A stretch of 64,000 bases of DNA from PALSA-188 sp963720075 (GTDB lineage: Bacteria > Acidobacteriota > Terriglobia > Terriglobales > Acidobacteriaceae). The notes beneath the pieces are model-generated. The model saw nothing but the letters and a program-made list of their open reading frames with translations, was not told where the DNA came from and made no database searches. The position numbers and the translations under genes were made by a program. Position 1 is the stretch's first letter. Every line of letters starts with the position of its first letter. Shown piece after piece: positions 49,613-59,041 of the stretch. The stretch covers positions 1-64,000 of the forward strand of contig CAVREG010000011.1 of assembly GCA_963720075.1 (NCBI GenBank). The letters run 5' to 3'.

Positions 49613-49680
49613 TTCTCATCTGACGCTGTTTGATTCCACGCGCTGATTCGCGCTGCGAGGAATTGATGTCCAGGTCCATT

Positions 49681-52467
49681 CTAGGGCTTGGATTCTTGCA
49701 GAAGGACGACGTCGGAGTTGGTGTGTCCGCGCAGGATACCGAGATTCTTTCCATCCGGGGACCAGTGAAACGAAAGAATCTGCTCAGAGGTGAAATTTGT
49801 GATCTGGCGGCCAGCAGGACCGTCAATTGGCTGAACCCAAATGTTATCCACGCCATTCTCGCGAATGGGGTAGGCTACGCTCTTGCCATCGAAGGTGAAT
49901 TGCGGGCCAGCGGCGATGTGCGAATTGGTATTGAGTAAACTCGGCGAGTTTGAAGTCGTCACGTCCAGGAGGGCAACTCTCGGAATGCCGTTTTGCTCCC
50001 CCAGGTTTTTGACCTCGACCAAATATGCCAGCGTCTTGCCATCCGGCGAAAGCCCCATTCCGCGGCCACCCTGGAAGGCGTTCGCAACGGCGCTGGCCGG
50101 GACGGGCTCGGCCTTGCTCGATCCATTTAGAGGGACGTGCCAAATGTGCTCCAGGTCTCTAAAGAAGTAAACCCAGTCGTGATTTCCTGAACATGCTACG
50201 CCGGAGCCGCGGAAGTCGTCATTTCCATCGGTCAGCTGGATTGGGTGTGAGCCGTCGGTATTCAACCGCCAAATGCCTAGGGAATTCGTGCCAGCGTGAA
50301 ATGCCCACGGGAACACGACATAATCTCCGCAGACAGACAGAGAAAGCATTCCGGCGAGCGGATCACTGGCGAGCACGGTAGGATTTTTTCCCTGAGCATC
50401 GGTTCGCACCAGGCGATTGAAATCGGATGTCAGCAAATTACCGTCGGGCATCCAATTGAAGCTGCTGATATCTTCCCCGTCCACGACCAGGGGACTCGCC
50501 CTTGGAGAGGTGCTGCCTTGCCCCGGCAAAACAAAAAGACTGCTTACCGCTTTTTGTTGAACGGTCGCCAAGGTCTTGCCGTCGGCTGAAACCGTCAAAG
50601 TCGAGTAGCTGTTGGTGTCACGGGAGATGGGTCGCAGCTTGCCACCTGGGAGCGAGACAAAACCGATCTGGCTGCGGCCGATGTCGGGGCCTTTTTGACG
50701 ATATGTAACAAACAAGCCATCGCCGCCAACCGACCATTGCAAGGCCGAAATATCCTTGTCGGCAAAGGTGAGAGTTTGTATCTTCCCAGTGGCCAGATCG
50801 AACAGACTCATTCCTCCAAACGCGCCGACCGGAACATCGGGATAGGCAATCTCCTTGCCGTCAGGAGACCAAGCCAGCCAGCGCGGGAGATAGTGCAGAG
50901 ACTCTATGTGAAGCACCTTCTCATCGCTGCCATCCAACTTCGCGGTGAGAAACCGCCACTTGCCGGTCTCAGGATCGTTGGCCCGGAAGTACGCCATGCG
51001 GTTGCCGTCAGGCGAGAAGGCGAAGCTGCTGTCCACGTCGTGGGCGACGACTTGCGGAGTGCCTCCCAGGACCGGGGTGCGATAGACATTAAAATCGCTG
51101 TTTGTGGCATTTTCCGCTTTGCGAAAGTAAACGTAATTTCCGTCAGGTGAGAACGCGACGTTAGGAATGGTGTTCGAGGGTGGGACGATTTGCGTGTCAC
51201 TGGCGGTCAGAATATTGCGCAGCCATAAACTGTTCTGGCCTTTGTCATCCATCACTGTGAGCAAATATTTTCCGTCGGAGGAAATCGCGGTGACAACTGC
51301 TTTGCCGGAATTTGTGATTTGCGAGATGCCGAAATTCTGAAAAGGAGCTGGCGCGCTCCGATGAAGCATCGAGTAGACACCGAACGCTGCCGCAGCTAAG
51401 ACAATCAGTGCGGCAATGGATCCTGCGGCGAGCCCGAGTTTGTGTTGTTTGGCTGCGGTGACTACCGCGGAACTACTGCTATGGGCAGGATGTGCTGCGC
51501 CGCTGCCTGGAGCCGCGGTTAAGCCACTTTGTGATGAGGTGTTGTGTCCGCTGAGCAGCGCACCCGGGGCGGCTTCTGTTTGGCTGGACGCAGCCGCGTG
51601 GCTTGAGCCCGTCTCGCGGCTGAGGCGTTTCAGGTCGGCCCGCAGATCGGCGGCGTGCTGGTAACGCAGATCACGATCCTTTTCCAGCGCTTTGTTGATA
51701 ATGCGTTCAAGCTCGGCTGGCAAGTCAGGATTCATTCGCACAGCCGCAACCGGCGCGGAATCCAGAATCTCACGCTGGATCACCCCCGAGCTTTCGCCTC
51801 GGAAAGGAAGCGTGCCCGTCGCCATCTCATAGAGAACGGCTCCGAACGAAAACAAATCGGTGCGAGCGTCCAGGTCCCGCGCCCGAACTTGCTCGGGCGA
51901 CATATAAGCGACGGTCCCCACCGCCATACCCGGACTCGTCAGGTGTGCTTCGATGGTGCCGGTTTCCATGGCTTCCGATGCGGACTTGATGGTCGTCACG
52001 GTCACCTTGGCCAATCCGAAGTCGAGAATCTTGGCGTGGCCGCGCTTGGTCACGAAGATGTTGGCGGGCTTGATGTCGCGATGAACAATGCCTTCGGTGT
52101 GGGCAGCGTCGAGAGCATCAGCGATTTCAGTCGCCAATCCGAGCAATACGTCCGTCTCTAGCGGCCTGCCGGCTATACGATGTTTCAGGGTCATCCCTTC
52201 CAGAAATTCCATGGCGATGAACGCCTGCCCGTCCTGCTCGCCGATGTCGTAAATTGTGCAAATGTTGGGATGATTCAGGGCGGACGCAGCCTGAGCCTCG
52301 CGTTGAAAGCGAGCAAGTGCCTGCGGATCGCGTCCAAGGTCTTGAGGAAGGAACTTGAGGGCAACAAAGCGATGAAGCCGAGTGTCCTCGGCCTTGTAAA
52401 CGACGCCCATGCCGCCCCCGCCAAGCTTCTCGACGACGCGGTAGTGCGAAATGATTTGGCCGATCAC
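49681..52467 (-). CDS. Membrane Ser/Thr kinase with TolB/WD40-like propeller
   Basis: A 928-residue PknB-type kinase. The glycine loop is GGGGMG at 16-21, the catalytic Lys is K38 (VALKFLP), HRDIKPAN starts at 129 and DFG is at 149-151. SPEQVRARDLDARTDLFSFG is the activation/P+1 region. After a Ser/Ala-rich linker a transmembrane helix (about 345-370) leads to an extracytoplasmic PD40/TolB-like propeller of about 550 residues (AISSDGKYLLTVMDDKG, VAFSPDGNYVYFRKA, AYFRANDPETG, FAFSPDGNRM, LAWSPDGKEIAYP). It probably couples an external signal to protein phosphorylation. No substrate is indicated. Confidence 0.9.
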   Translation of the reverse strand: MIGQIISHYRVVEKLGGGGMGVVYKAEDTRLHRFVALKFLPQDLGRDPQALARFQREAQAASALNHPNICTIYDIGEQDGQAFIAMEFLEGMTLKHRIAGRPLETDVLLGLATEIADALDAAHTEGIVHRDIKPANIFVTKRGHAKILDFGLAKVTVTTIKSASEAMETGTIEAHLTSPGMAVGTVAYMSPEQVRARDLDARTDLFSFGAVLYEMATGTLPFRGESSGVIQREILDSAPVAAVRMNPDLPAELERIINKALEKDRDLRYQHAADLRADLKRLSRETGSSHAAASSQTEAAPGALLSGHNTSSQSGLTAAPGSGAAHPAHSSSSAVVTAAKQHKLGLAAGSIAALIVLAAAAFGVYSMLHRSAPAPFQNFGISQITNSGKAVVTAISSDGKYLLTVMDDKGQNSLWLRNILTASDTQIVPPSNTIPNVAFSPDGNYVYFRKAENATNSDFNVYRTPVLGGTPQVVAHDVDSSFAFSPDGNRMAYFRANDPETGKWRFLTAKLDGSDEKVLHIESLHYLPRWLAWSPDGKEIAYPDVPVGAFGGMSLFDLATGKIQTLTFADKDISALQWSVGGDGLFVTYRQKGPDIGRSQIGFVSLPGGKLRPISRDTNSYSTLTVSADGKTLATVQQKAVSSLFVLPGQGSTSPRASPLVVDGEDISSFNWMPDGNLLTSDFNRLVRTDAQGKNPTVLASDPLAGMLSLSVCGDYVVFPWAFHAGTNSLGIWRLNTDGSHPIQLTDGNDDFRGSGVACSGNHDWVYFFRDLEHIWHVPLNGSSKAEPVPASAVANAFQGGRGMGLSPDGKTLAYLVEVKNLGEQNGIPRVALLDVTTSNSPSLLNTNSHIAAGPQFTFDGKSVAYPIRENGVDNIWVQPIDGPAGRQITNFTSEQILSFHWSPDGKNLGILRGHTNSDVVLLQESKP

Positions 52468-52560
52468 TGGCGAATATTACGTGGGCGAAACTGGCAAGTC
52501 AACGCGTGGGTCGGCTAATTGCCTGCGGGTTAAACAACAGTTGACAATGCGGGCGATAAT

Positions 52561-52947
52561 GTGGAGACGATGTCGCCCGCACTCTTGAACCTTTTACCAC
52601 TTTTCGTCCTAGTCCTAGTTTGGTTGCTCATCGTCCGTCCTATTTCACATCGCTGGAAACGTCAAGCGAAGCACCGTTACGTGGCGGAAACGCGGGATGC
52701 CCGCCCGCGAACGTTAACGAAGGGCGAGGCGATATGGAAACTCGGAGTTTTGTACTGGGGCAGCAGGATGTTCGTATTCTTCGCTGTTGTTGGCCCCCTA
52801 ATTCCACACTTCACAATGAGAAAGCCGCTGAACTTTGCTGCATACGCCAAGGCAGTCATTGCGGCACTCATTTGGTTTCCGGCGGGCGCAGTGTTCGGGT
52901 GGTTCTTGTGGCGACGCGGGAAATGGATCGCCGGGCGGGGTGAGTGA
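52561..52947 (+). CDS. Small membrane protein, unknown function
   Basis: A 128-residue protein with three hydrophobic segments: LLPLFVLVLVWLLIV near the N-terminus, SRMFVFFAVVGPLIPHF, and VIAALIWFPAGAVFGWFLW before a basic tail. I do not recognise a family. Starts are possible at GTG 52561 or ATG 52570. It is divergent from the Ser/Thr kinase and 100 bp upstream of the DoxX gene on the same strand. Confidence 0.55.
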   Translation: METMSPALLNLLPLFVLVLVWLLIVRPISHRWKRQAKHRYVAETRDARPRTLTKGEAIWKLGVLYWGSRMFVFFAVVGPLIPHFTMRKPLNFAAYAKAVIAALIWFPAGAVFGWFLWRRGKWIAGRGE

Positions 52948-53047
52948 TGGTTCCACGCTCGTCCTTGATCGCCCTGAAGAGTAAGAGTTGCGAACGCTGA
53001 TTTCGTCAACAATCATGCAGTCTTATGTTCCGCGAGAGGAGCAGTGC

Positions 53048-53419
53048 ATGCAGATTGCATATCTGGTGATTACAATCGTTCTCGCCGCGATGGCGATGTT
53101 TTCCGGCATCGGGAAGGTTCGCCACGATCCGCGTATAGTGCAGGTCATTCACGAAGTCGTTGGCGTACCGATGAAGTACTTTTGGCTTCTGGCGGCTTGC
53201 GAATTTGCCGGTGCCTTAGGCGTAGTTCTTGGCATCTGGTGGCCTCTCCTCGGTGTGGCGGCGGGCATCGGCCTGGTCATCTACTTTGTGGGCGCATCTG
53301 TGTCGCATCTGCGCGTAGGCGATGTCAAAGGCATTGGACCCGCCGCATTTATGTTGGTGGTCGCGGCGGCAGCACTTGCCCTGCGTATCCTGACATACAA
53401 GCTACATTCTGCTGGATAG
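53048..53419 (+). CDS. DoxX family membrane protein
   Basis: A 123-residue, four-helix membrane protein of the DoxX/DoxD family (MQIAYLVITIVLAAMAMFSG, VGVPMKYFWLLAACEFAGAL, LLGVAAGIGLVIYFVGASVS, AFMLVVAAAALALRILTYKL). Members take part in redox or lipid metabolism, and the reaction here is unknown. The start follows a GAGGAG Shine-Dalgarno. The 3' end overlaps the remnant sugar-kinase region on the other strand by a few bases. Confidence 0.82.
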   Translation: MQIAYLVITIVLAAMAMFSGIGKVRHDPRIVQVIHEVVGVPMKYFWLLAACEFAGALGVVLGIWWPLLGVAAGIGLVIYFVGASVSHLRVGDVKGIGPAAFMLVVAAAALALRILTYKLHSAG

Positions 53420-53459
53420 TTGTTGGAAGATCGTGATTGCACTCATCGATGGGTCATCA

Positions 53460-53755
53460 AAATTCACTGAGAATGTTTGTAAGGTCGGGACGGAACTGGC
53501 ATCGCACCGTGTTGAGTTGAGACCCATGCTCCCATTCGATTTGCGAGATCGTTCATTTGTTGAAGCGACGTGCGTCTTAAATAGGTGAACGAGGCCCGCG
53601 GTGAATGCGTCTCCCACACCCACTGTGTCGGCGACCTGAACCTTGAACCCGGGGTGCTCATCAGATTCGAATTCGCCGGCTAACAGGCTTCCGGACTCTC
53701 CGCGCGTGACGCAAGCCAGGTCAAGGTTGTAAGCGGCGCGCAGTTCCCGTGCTGC
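53460..53755 (-). pseudogene. PfkB sugar-kinase 3' remnant, frameshifted
   Basis: About 300 bp that repeat the 3' third of the PfkB gene at 55320. In one frame, ELRAAYNLDLACVTRGESGS, FKVQVADTVG and GDAFTAGLVH are readable. After a shift near 53580 the continuation TSLQQMNDLANRMGAWVSTQ and GAMPVPS is in another frame. The N-terminal two thirds are missing, so it cannot make a kinase. The nucleotide sequence is visibly similar to the intact gene over its whole length. Confidence 0.8.
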
Positions 53756-53756
53756 C

Positions 53757-53885
53757 GCCTGCGACATAGGCAGCCCGACAGGGGTCCACACGGATGCCCG
53801 ATCCGGCATCGTTCTGCTCGCCGCCCAGATAGGTTGAGAACGCCAGATGATCGCCCGCCTCATTCAGTTCGGACACGAAGGCATG
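53757..53885 (-). pseudogene. SBBP beta-propeller repeat remnant
   Basis: One open frame reads HAFVSELNEAGDHLAFSTYL, GGEQNDAGSGIRVDPCRAAY and VAG, which is close to one SBBP (beta-propeller) repeat unit. It has no start or remaining repeats and adjoins the PfkB remnant directly. Both look like fused fragments of a larger region lost by deletion. Confidence 0.65.
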
Positions 53886-54011
53886 CGGTTGGCGGGCGGC
53901 AACGCGAGCGGCGCATCTGGTGAAAATCTGAGCGGCGAGAGACACGATAATTGGCTTTGACTTCCGGCCTCAGGATGCTAGAGTCTTGTCGCGTTTTAAG
54001 AAGGAATTATC

Positions 54012-55040
54012 GTGAAGCACTGGGTGAAGATCCTGCTGGCCGTGTTTGTGGTTCTTCTGGTAGTGGTTGCGGCTGGAGCCTACAAAATACTTGGGCCGCG
54101 CGCCTTCCTGGGGCCGCGGGCGCGTCCGCTGACGGCGCGCACGTTTGAGCGGACTCCCGCCCGGCTGGCACGCGGGAAGTATCTGATGGAGGGTGTGCTG
54201 CCATGTGTCCATTGTCATTCCCCCCATGACTGGAACCAGCACGATGCCGCGATCCCGGCGGGAAGGGAATTTTCAGGGGTCGTCATCAATGAAGCGGGCC
54301 CGCCGGGCCGGATTGTGGCTCCCAACCTGACTCCGGACATGGAAACCGGCACCGGAAGCTGGCCGGATGATGCGCTGGCGCGGGCCATTCGCGAGGGCGT
54401 GGGGCACGATGGGCGGGCTTTGTTCCCGATGATGCCCTACTCCAACTTTCACGACTTCATGTCGGATGAAGACTTGGCGTCGGTAATCGTATATTTGCGC
54501 TCCTTGCCTCCGGTGCATAATCCTTTGCCGAAAACTGAGATTCTTTTCCCGTTGAAATACATCATGCGCAATTTTCCGGAGCCGCTCACCGCTCCGGTTG
54601 CGGAGCGGACGTTTTCCAGTACCGAGAAGCGGGGGGAGTATTTGACGCAACTGATCGGTTGTGCCGACTGTCACACGCCAGTGGATTCGCACCAGAACCC
54701 GATTCCCGGAATGACGTTCGGCGGAGGCCAGGTGTTTGAGGGACCCTGGGGAAAGGTTGCCAGCGCGAATTTGACACCCGACCCCTCGGGGATTCCGTAT
54801 TACGACCAGGCGTTATTTATTCGCACCATCCGCACCGGCTATGTAGGCTCGCGAGCACTGAACCCGCTCATGCCGTGGTCAATCTTCCGCCACATGACGG
54901 ACGAAGACTTGAGCGCGATTTTCGCGTACCTGAAGACGGTCAAGCCGGTCAGACACCGGGTGGATAATTCGATGACGCCGACGCTGTGTCCGATTGACGG
55001 GGCGATGCATGGCGACGGCGACCAGAACAAGAAACCTTAA
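54012..55040 (+). CDS. Dihaem cytochrome c
   Basis: A 342-residue exported cytochrome. A single N-terminal membrane anchor (ILLAVFVVLLVVVAAGAYKI) precedes two cytochrome c domains, each with a CxxCH haem site: CVHCH near residue 65 and CADCH near residue 218. Downstream Met ligands are plausible in PMMPYSNFHDFMSDEDLASV and NPLMPWSIFRHMTDEDLSAI. The duplicated LT-PD and MS/TDEDL blocks show an internal repeat. It probably shuttles electrons in the periplasm or at the membrane. The ccm genes at 28-32 kb would attach its haems. Confidence 0.9.
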   Translation: MKHWVKILLAVFVVLLVVVAAGAYKILGPRAFLGPRARPLTARTFERTPARLARGKYLMEGVLPCVHCHSPHDWNQHDAAIPAGREFSGVVINEAGPPGRIVAPNLTPDMETGTGSWPDDALARAIREGVGHDGRALFPMMPYSNFHDFMSDEDLASVIVYLRSLPPVHNPLPKTEILFPLKYIMRNFPEPLTAPVAERTFSSTEKRGEYLTQLIGCADCHTPVDSHQNPIPGMTFGGGQVFEGPWGKVASANLTPDPSGIPYYDQALFIRTIRTGYVGSRALNPLMPWSIFRHMTDEDLSAIFAYLKTVKPVRHRVDNSMTPTLCPIDGAMHGDGDQNKKP

Positions 55041-55098
55041 GACCAGGCGGGCCAGCTGTGATCTTTGATGGAGATTTGATTCTTGTCAGGGATATGAG

Positions 55099-55240
55099 AG
55101 GCTGCCCCATCCGTCGCGCTTTTCGACGGATGAGGATTCATGTCGCCGACTCCGCACTTTCGTATGAATCAGAACCCCTCTCTCCGCTGACAGTTGAAGT
55201 CCCCCACCCTTGCGAAAACCGCGCAAGGATGGGGCAGCCT
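55099..55240. repeat. 142-bp dispersed hairpin element, copy 2
   Basis: Terminal inverted repeats AGGCTGCCCCA and TGGGGCAGCCT are perfect (11 bp). Hairpin 1 is CATCCGTCG / CGACGGATG, and hairpin 2 is CCTTGCG / CGCAAGG. Compared with copy 1 (41991-42137), stem 1 differs at two positions on each arm and keeps pairing. Confidence 0.8.
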
Positions 55241-55319
55241 CAATCATTTATGATTTACAGAAAAATCCCAATTTCAAAGGTGGGCTGCCCAGCGCTACTC
55301 ATTGCTTGGACATCTGTCA

Positions 55320-56222
55320 TCAAAGTTCACTGAGAATGTATTTTAGGTTGCGAGACGGAACTGGCATGGCTCCCCTCTGGGTCGAGACCCATGCGCCCAT
55401 ACGATTTGCGAGATCGTTCATCTGTTGAAGCGACGCGCGTCTTAAATATTGATGGACCAGCCCTGCCGTGAAGGCGTCTCCCGCGCCTACTGTGTCGGCA
55501 ACCTGAACCTTAAAACCCGGATGCTCATCAGATTCGGACTCGCTGACTAAGAGGTTTCCGGAGTCGCCGCGCGTGACGCAAACTAGATCAAGGTTGTAAG
55601 TGTCGCGCAGTTTGTGAGCGGCTGATTCTGCATTGTCGTATTCGATTTCGAGCAGCTTTGCGACGATGGGGAGTTCTTCGTGGTTGAGTTTTACGATATT
55701 GGCCAGTCTCAGCGATTCGTGAATTACTTCCTTGGAATAGAAAGACTGCCGAAGGTTGACGTCGAAGACGCGGAGAGATCCAGGACGCATGGAACGCAGA
55801 AACTTGCGGATCGTCTCGCGTGATTGAGATGAGCGCTGCGCGAGCGAGCCGAAACAAACTGCGTCGGCGCGCTGGGCCAGGTTGCGCAAGCTCTCGGTCC
55901 ATTCTAGAAAATCCCAGGCGACCGGTTCGACGATTTCGAAGTTTGGCTTTCCACTGGAGTCGAGGCTGACCTTGACTGTCCCGGTGGGGTGAGTCGAATC
56001 TCGCTGAAGATGTTCGGTTGAGACTGTGAGTGTCGAAATCAATTCATCGCCTAGATTGTCAGCACCGATCCGGCTGGCGATGATACCTTCATTCCCCAAT
56101 AGAGCTGCCGCATGAGTGAAGTTGGCGGGAGCTCCGCCGAGTTGGCGGCCCGACGGTAGAAAGTCCCAGAGAATTTCGCCGAGACCGACGATTACAGGAG
56201 GGGGTGAACCCATTGAAAGCAT
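55320..56222 (-). CDS. PfkB-family sugar kinase (fructokinase-like)
   Basis: A 300-residue ribokinase-fold kinase. PPPVIVGLGEILWDFLPSGR, QLGGAPANFTHAAALLGNEG and the C-terminal VADTVGAGDAFTAGLVH (with the catalytic Asp in GAGDAF) are the PfkB signatures. The resemblance is to fructokinases, which phosphorylate fructose on O6, but the substrate is not certain. The gene starts 100 bp from the end of a Ser/Thr kinase gene on the same strand. A degenerate copy of its 3' third lies 1.6 kb away. Confidence 0.9.
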   Translation of the reverse strand: MLSMGSPPPVIVGLGEILWDFLPSGRQLGGAPANFTHAAALLGNEGIIASRIGADNLGDELISTLTVSTEHLQRDSTHPTGTVKVSLDSSGKPNFEIVEPVAWDFLEWTESLRNLAQRADAVCFGSLAQRSSQSRETIRKFLRSMRPGSLRVFDVNLRQSFYSKEVIHESLRLANIVKLNHEELPIVAKLLEIEYDNAESAAHKLRDTYNLDLVCVTRGDSGNLLVSESESDEHPGFKVQVADTVGAGDAFTAGLVHQYLRRASLQQMNDLANRMGAWVSTQRGAMPVPSRNLKYILSEL

Positions 56223-56319
56223 GTTACACAGTCCACCCCCTCAACTCAGGCACCGGTCCGGTCTAAGGCCGGGATAAAGAGGCTCGCCGGTCGGGGCTGG
56301 ATTCTAATACGCGAGCAGG

Positions 56320-58737
56320 TTATTGGCGCGATGACTGCTTTACCGATTCGAGGAACTTGGTCTGGCATTGTTGGCCTGCCGCCAACAGCTGGGCGAAGGA
56401 AGGGGTGCGTCGTAACTTTGCGAGTAACGGATCGAATTGCAGTGCTGAAACCGCGCAGTAATTTTGACTGATGGCGCTCTTGATTAATTGTGTTGCGGCG
56501 TCCGTCTTGCCACAATATGCCAGCATAGCGCCCTGATAGTAGCGAGTCTCAGGATCAGGTTCGGTTAATAGGGAGGCCTCTGCCTTTTGGGTAACGGCAT
56601 CGAGATTCGCCGGGGGGTTGGGTTGCAGACAAACTTCCAAGAGCTCGCGGTGGTCGAAAGGATTCGCGGAGACTTTCTTCACCGCCAAGCGCGCCTGTTC
56701 GATATTTCCATCGCGAAGAAGGCTCGCCACGGTGATATAAGCCGCCCATTCCGAGCCGGCATCCAAGCGGGTGAAATCGGCGGCTCGCTGTGTTTTCCCC
56801 GCCTCCAGAAACGCCCAGGCACAAGACCGAAACTCGTAGTTGCCGGAATCCAGCGCCAGCGCAATGTCACACTCGTGCATGGCTTCAGGCAACATGCCCG
56901 CATAGCGCATGACATAGGACAAAGTGAAATGAGATTCAGCATTTTCAGGGCGGCGTTTTACCAGCGCTTCGGCCTCATCGTATGCAGCTACTACATCGCC
57001 GCGCTCGGCGCGGTGAAGGATGAGATGAGCGGCGGCGGAATAGAGATTGGGATCGAGCGATAATGCACGTTGGTAAGCTGCATCCGATTTTTGAAGCGCG
57101 TCCTGGCCGCCAGTCGAGTATGCGGCGTAATAGTAGTACCGCAATCCCAGGGCGGCCCAAGCTGGCGCGTAGGTTGAATCCATGCTGACGGCTTCTTCCA
57201 GAATCGCGATCGCCGTCTTGTTGGGATCAGGATCGTGAGAGATCGCCAGACTCCGCAAATATAGGTCGTAAGCGTCCTGATTTTTGGGTTTTGTGCCAGC
57301 CTCAGTGAGACCATCGGCCGCACCAAGTTGCGGGAGCAATCCCTGGCGCATTCTGGAAGCAAGTTGCTGCTGCACACCAATAAGGTCTTGGGCCCCGGCG
57401 CTGAGCGTGCTCTGCCAAATGAGCTTGTTACTGGCGACGTCAATCGCTTCCACCGTAACCAACAGTTGCTTGCCCTGCTCCAGGAAATGACCCGTGATGA
57501 CGGTAGAGACCCGCAACTTCTTGCCAACTTTTTGCGGGTCTGCCTCGGGTCCGGAAAAGTCCCTTGTGCTGGTGGTGGGACGCACATCCAAGGAACGCGT
57601 GTACATGAGCAAATTCGAAATTTCGTCAGCTAACGCGAAACGAAGATAGTCAACATCGTCAGAATTGCTCATGTTTTGGAGCGGAAGCACGGCAATTGCG
57701 GTTCCGGCGCGCGACGAAGATCCGGGTCCGCGATGACGGAACCACCAGGTTCCCACCGATGCCACGATTGTGATCAGAAGTAAAGCCATTCCGATAATCA
57801 AATATCTATGCCACGGTGCGGCGTGCTGAAATGTCTTGGAAGATGCCCGGAGCGGAGAAAAATCACGCAGACTGGTTTTGGTAAGGCCTGATTCGGTTTC
57901 CTTTTTCAGCCGCTGCAAGTCTTCTTTCAGGTCCTCGGCGTTGAGGTATCGCTTGTCGCGATCCTTCTCCATTGCCTTTCCGATAATGACCTCGAGTTCG
58001 GGGGGCAAGCCAGGATTCAAAGTCAACGGGGAGACGGGCTTCTTGTTCAAGACAGCGTCCAGGGTGGTTACGATGTTCGTACCGGCGAATGGCTTTTTTC
58101 CGGTGGCCATTTCAAAGAGAACAACGCCAAAGGAAAAAATGTCGCTGCGAGCGTCTAATATTTCTCCGCGCGCCTGCTCGGGAGACATATAAACAGCGGT
58201 GCCGGGGATCACGCCCATTTGCGTAAGAGAATCTTCGAAATTGCGGTCGCTGGTTGCGGTCTGTTCACGCGCGGATTTTGCGAGTCCGAAGTCGAGGACC
58301 TTGGTCTGACCGCTCTTCGTAATAAAAATGTTGGCGGGCTTAATATCGCGATGGACAATTCCTTTTTCGTGCGAAGCAATCAAAGCTTCGGCAACGTGAA
58401 TGGCAATGTCTAGAACTTCTTCCAATTCGAGCGGGTTGCCGCGCAGACGCTGTTTAAGGCTTTCCCCTTGCAGGCGCTCCATTACGATGAAGGGCCTGCC
58501 TTCATTGTTATCAATGTCATGAATCGTACAAATATTGGGATGATTTAATTGGGAGGCAGCGCGCGCCTCGCGGCGGAATCGCTCCAGGACACGCGGATCC
58601 TTGGCCATTTCTTCGGGAAGAAACTTCAGCGCCACCTCGCGGTGCAGGCGGGTGTCTTCGGCGGCGTAAACCACTCCCATTCCGCCGCCCCCGAGTTTTT
58701 CGGTGATGTGGTAATGCGAAATGGTCTGATCTATCAC
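56320..58737 (-). CDS. Membrane Ser/Thr kinase with TolB-like and TPR domains
   Basis: An 805-residue PknB-type kinase. The glycine loop (GGGGMG, 16-21), K38, HRDIKPAN (from 129) and DFG (149-151) are intact. A transmembrane helix (LIIGMALLLITIVASVGTWW, about 313-333) separates it from a TolB/adenylate-cyclase-associated N-terminal-like domain (IAVLPLQNMSNSDDVDYLRF, VSTVITGHFLEQGKQLLVTV) and then several TPRs (AYQRALSLDPNLYSAAAHLI, EAEALVKRRPENAESHFTLS). This architecture is common in Acidobacteria. Its catalytic domain is similar to the kinase at 49.7 kb, so the two are probably paralogues. Confidence 0.9.
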   Translation of the reverse strand: MIDQTISHYHITEKLGGGGMGVVYAAEDTRLHREVALKFLPEEMAKDPRVLERFRREARAASQLNHPNICTIHDIDNNEGRPFIVMERLQGESLKQRLRGNPLELEEVLDIAIHVAEALIASHEKGIVHRDIKPANIFITKSGQTKVLDFGLAKSAREQTATSDRNFEDSLTQMGVIPGTAVYMSPEQARGEILDARSDIFSFGVVLFEMATGKKPFAGTNIVTTLDAVLNKKPVSPLTLNPGLPPELEVIIGKAMEKDRDKRYLNAEDLKEDLQRLKKETESGLTKTSLRDFSPLRASSKTFQHAAPWHRYLIIGMALLLITIVASVGTWWFRHRGPGSSSRAGTAIAVLPLQNMSNSDDVDYLRFALADEISNLLMYTRSLDVRPTTSTRDFSGPEADPQKVGKKLRVSTVITGHFLEQGKQLLVTVEAIDVASNKLIWQSTLSAGAQDLIGVQQQLASRMRQGLLPQLGAADGLTEAGTKPKNQDAYDLYLRSLAISHDPDPNKTAIAILEEAVSMDSTYAPAWAALGLRYYYYAAYSTGGQDALQKSDAAYQRALSLDPNLYSAAAHLILHRAERGDVVAAYDEAEALVKRRPENAESHFTLSYVMRYAGMLPEAMHECDIALALDSGNYEFRSCAWAFLEAGKTQRAADFTRLDAGSEWAAYITVASLLRDGNIEQARLAVKKVSANPFDHRELLEVCLQPNPPANLDAVTQKAEASLLTEPDPETRYYQGAMLAYCGKTDAATQLIKSAISQNYCAVSALQFDPLLAKLRRTPSFAQLLAAGQQCQTKFLESVKQSSRQ

Positions 58738-59041
58738 GGGTAAGAAAATAGACCCTTCGGGCGCGATATTAGGCGTTCGGCGAACCCGAAGTCAAACGGT
58801 TGGACGCAGGGGTAGTGTCGAAAAATCGATCGGACGAATGTCTCAAGGCACATTCAGTCCCGAAGGATTCGGCGCGTAGCGGCAAGTTGCTTTCTATTGG
58901 CAATTTTCGGCTGGGCGCGAGATTCCCTTCCAGTCTTCGAATAACCTTTCATATTCAAAGTTGAGCTCGTCGTAAACATCTGCTACTAACCCCGCTGATA
59001 TACTCAGCGATTGCTTTTTCGTTTTAGTTAAGGATGAGATT
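58738..59041. other. Non-coding region between kinase and galK
   Basis: There is no supported gene in about 300 bp between the divergent kinase and galK. An 82-codon minus-strand frame overlapping the galK start lacks domain pattern. AAGGATGAG just before 59042 is the likely galK Shine-Dalgarno. Confidence 0.5.
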
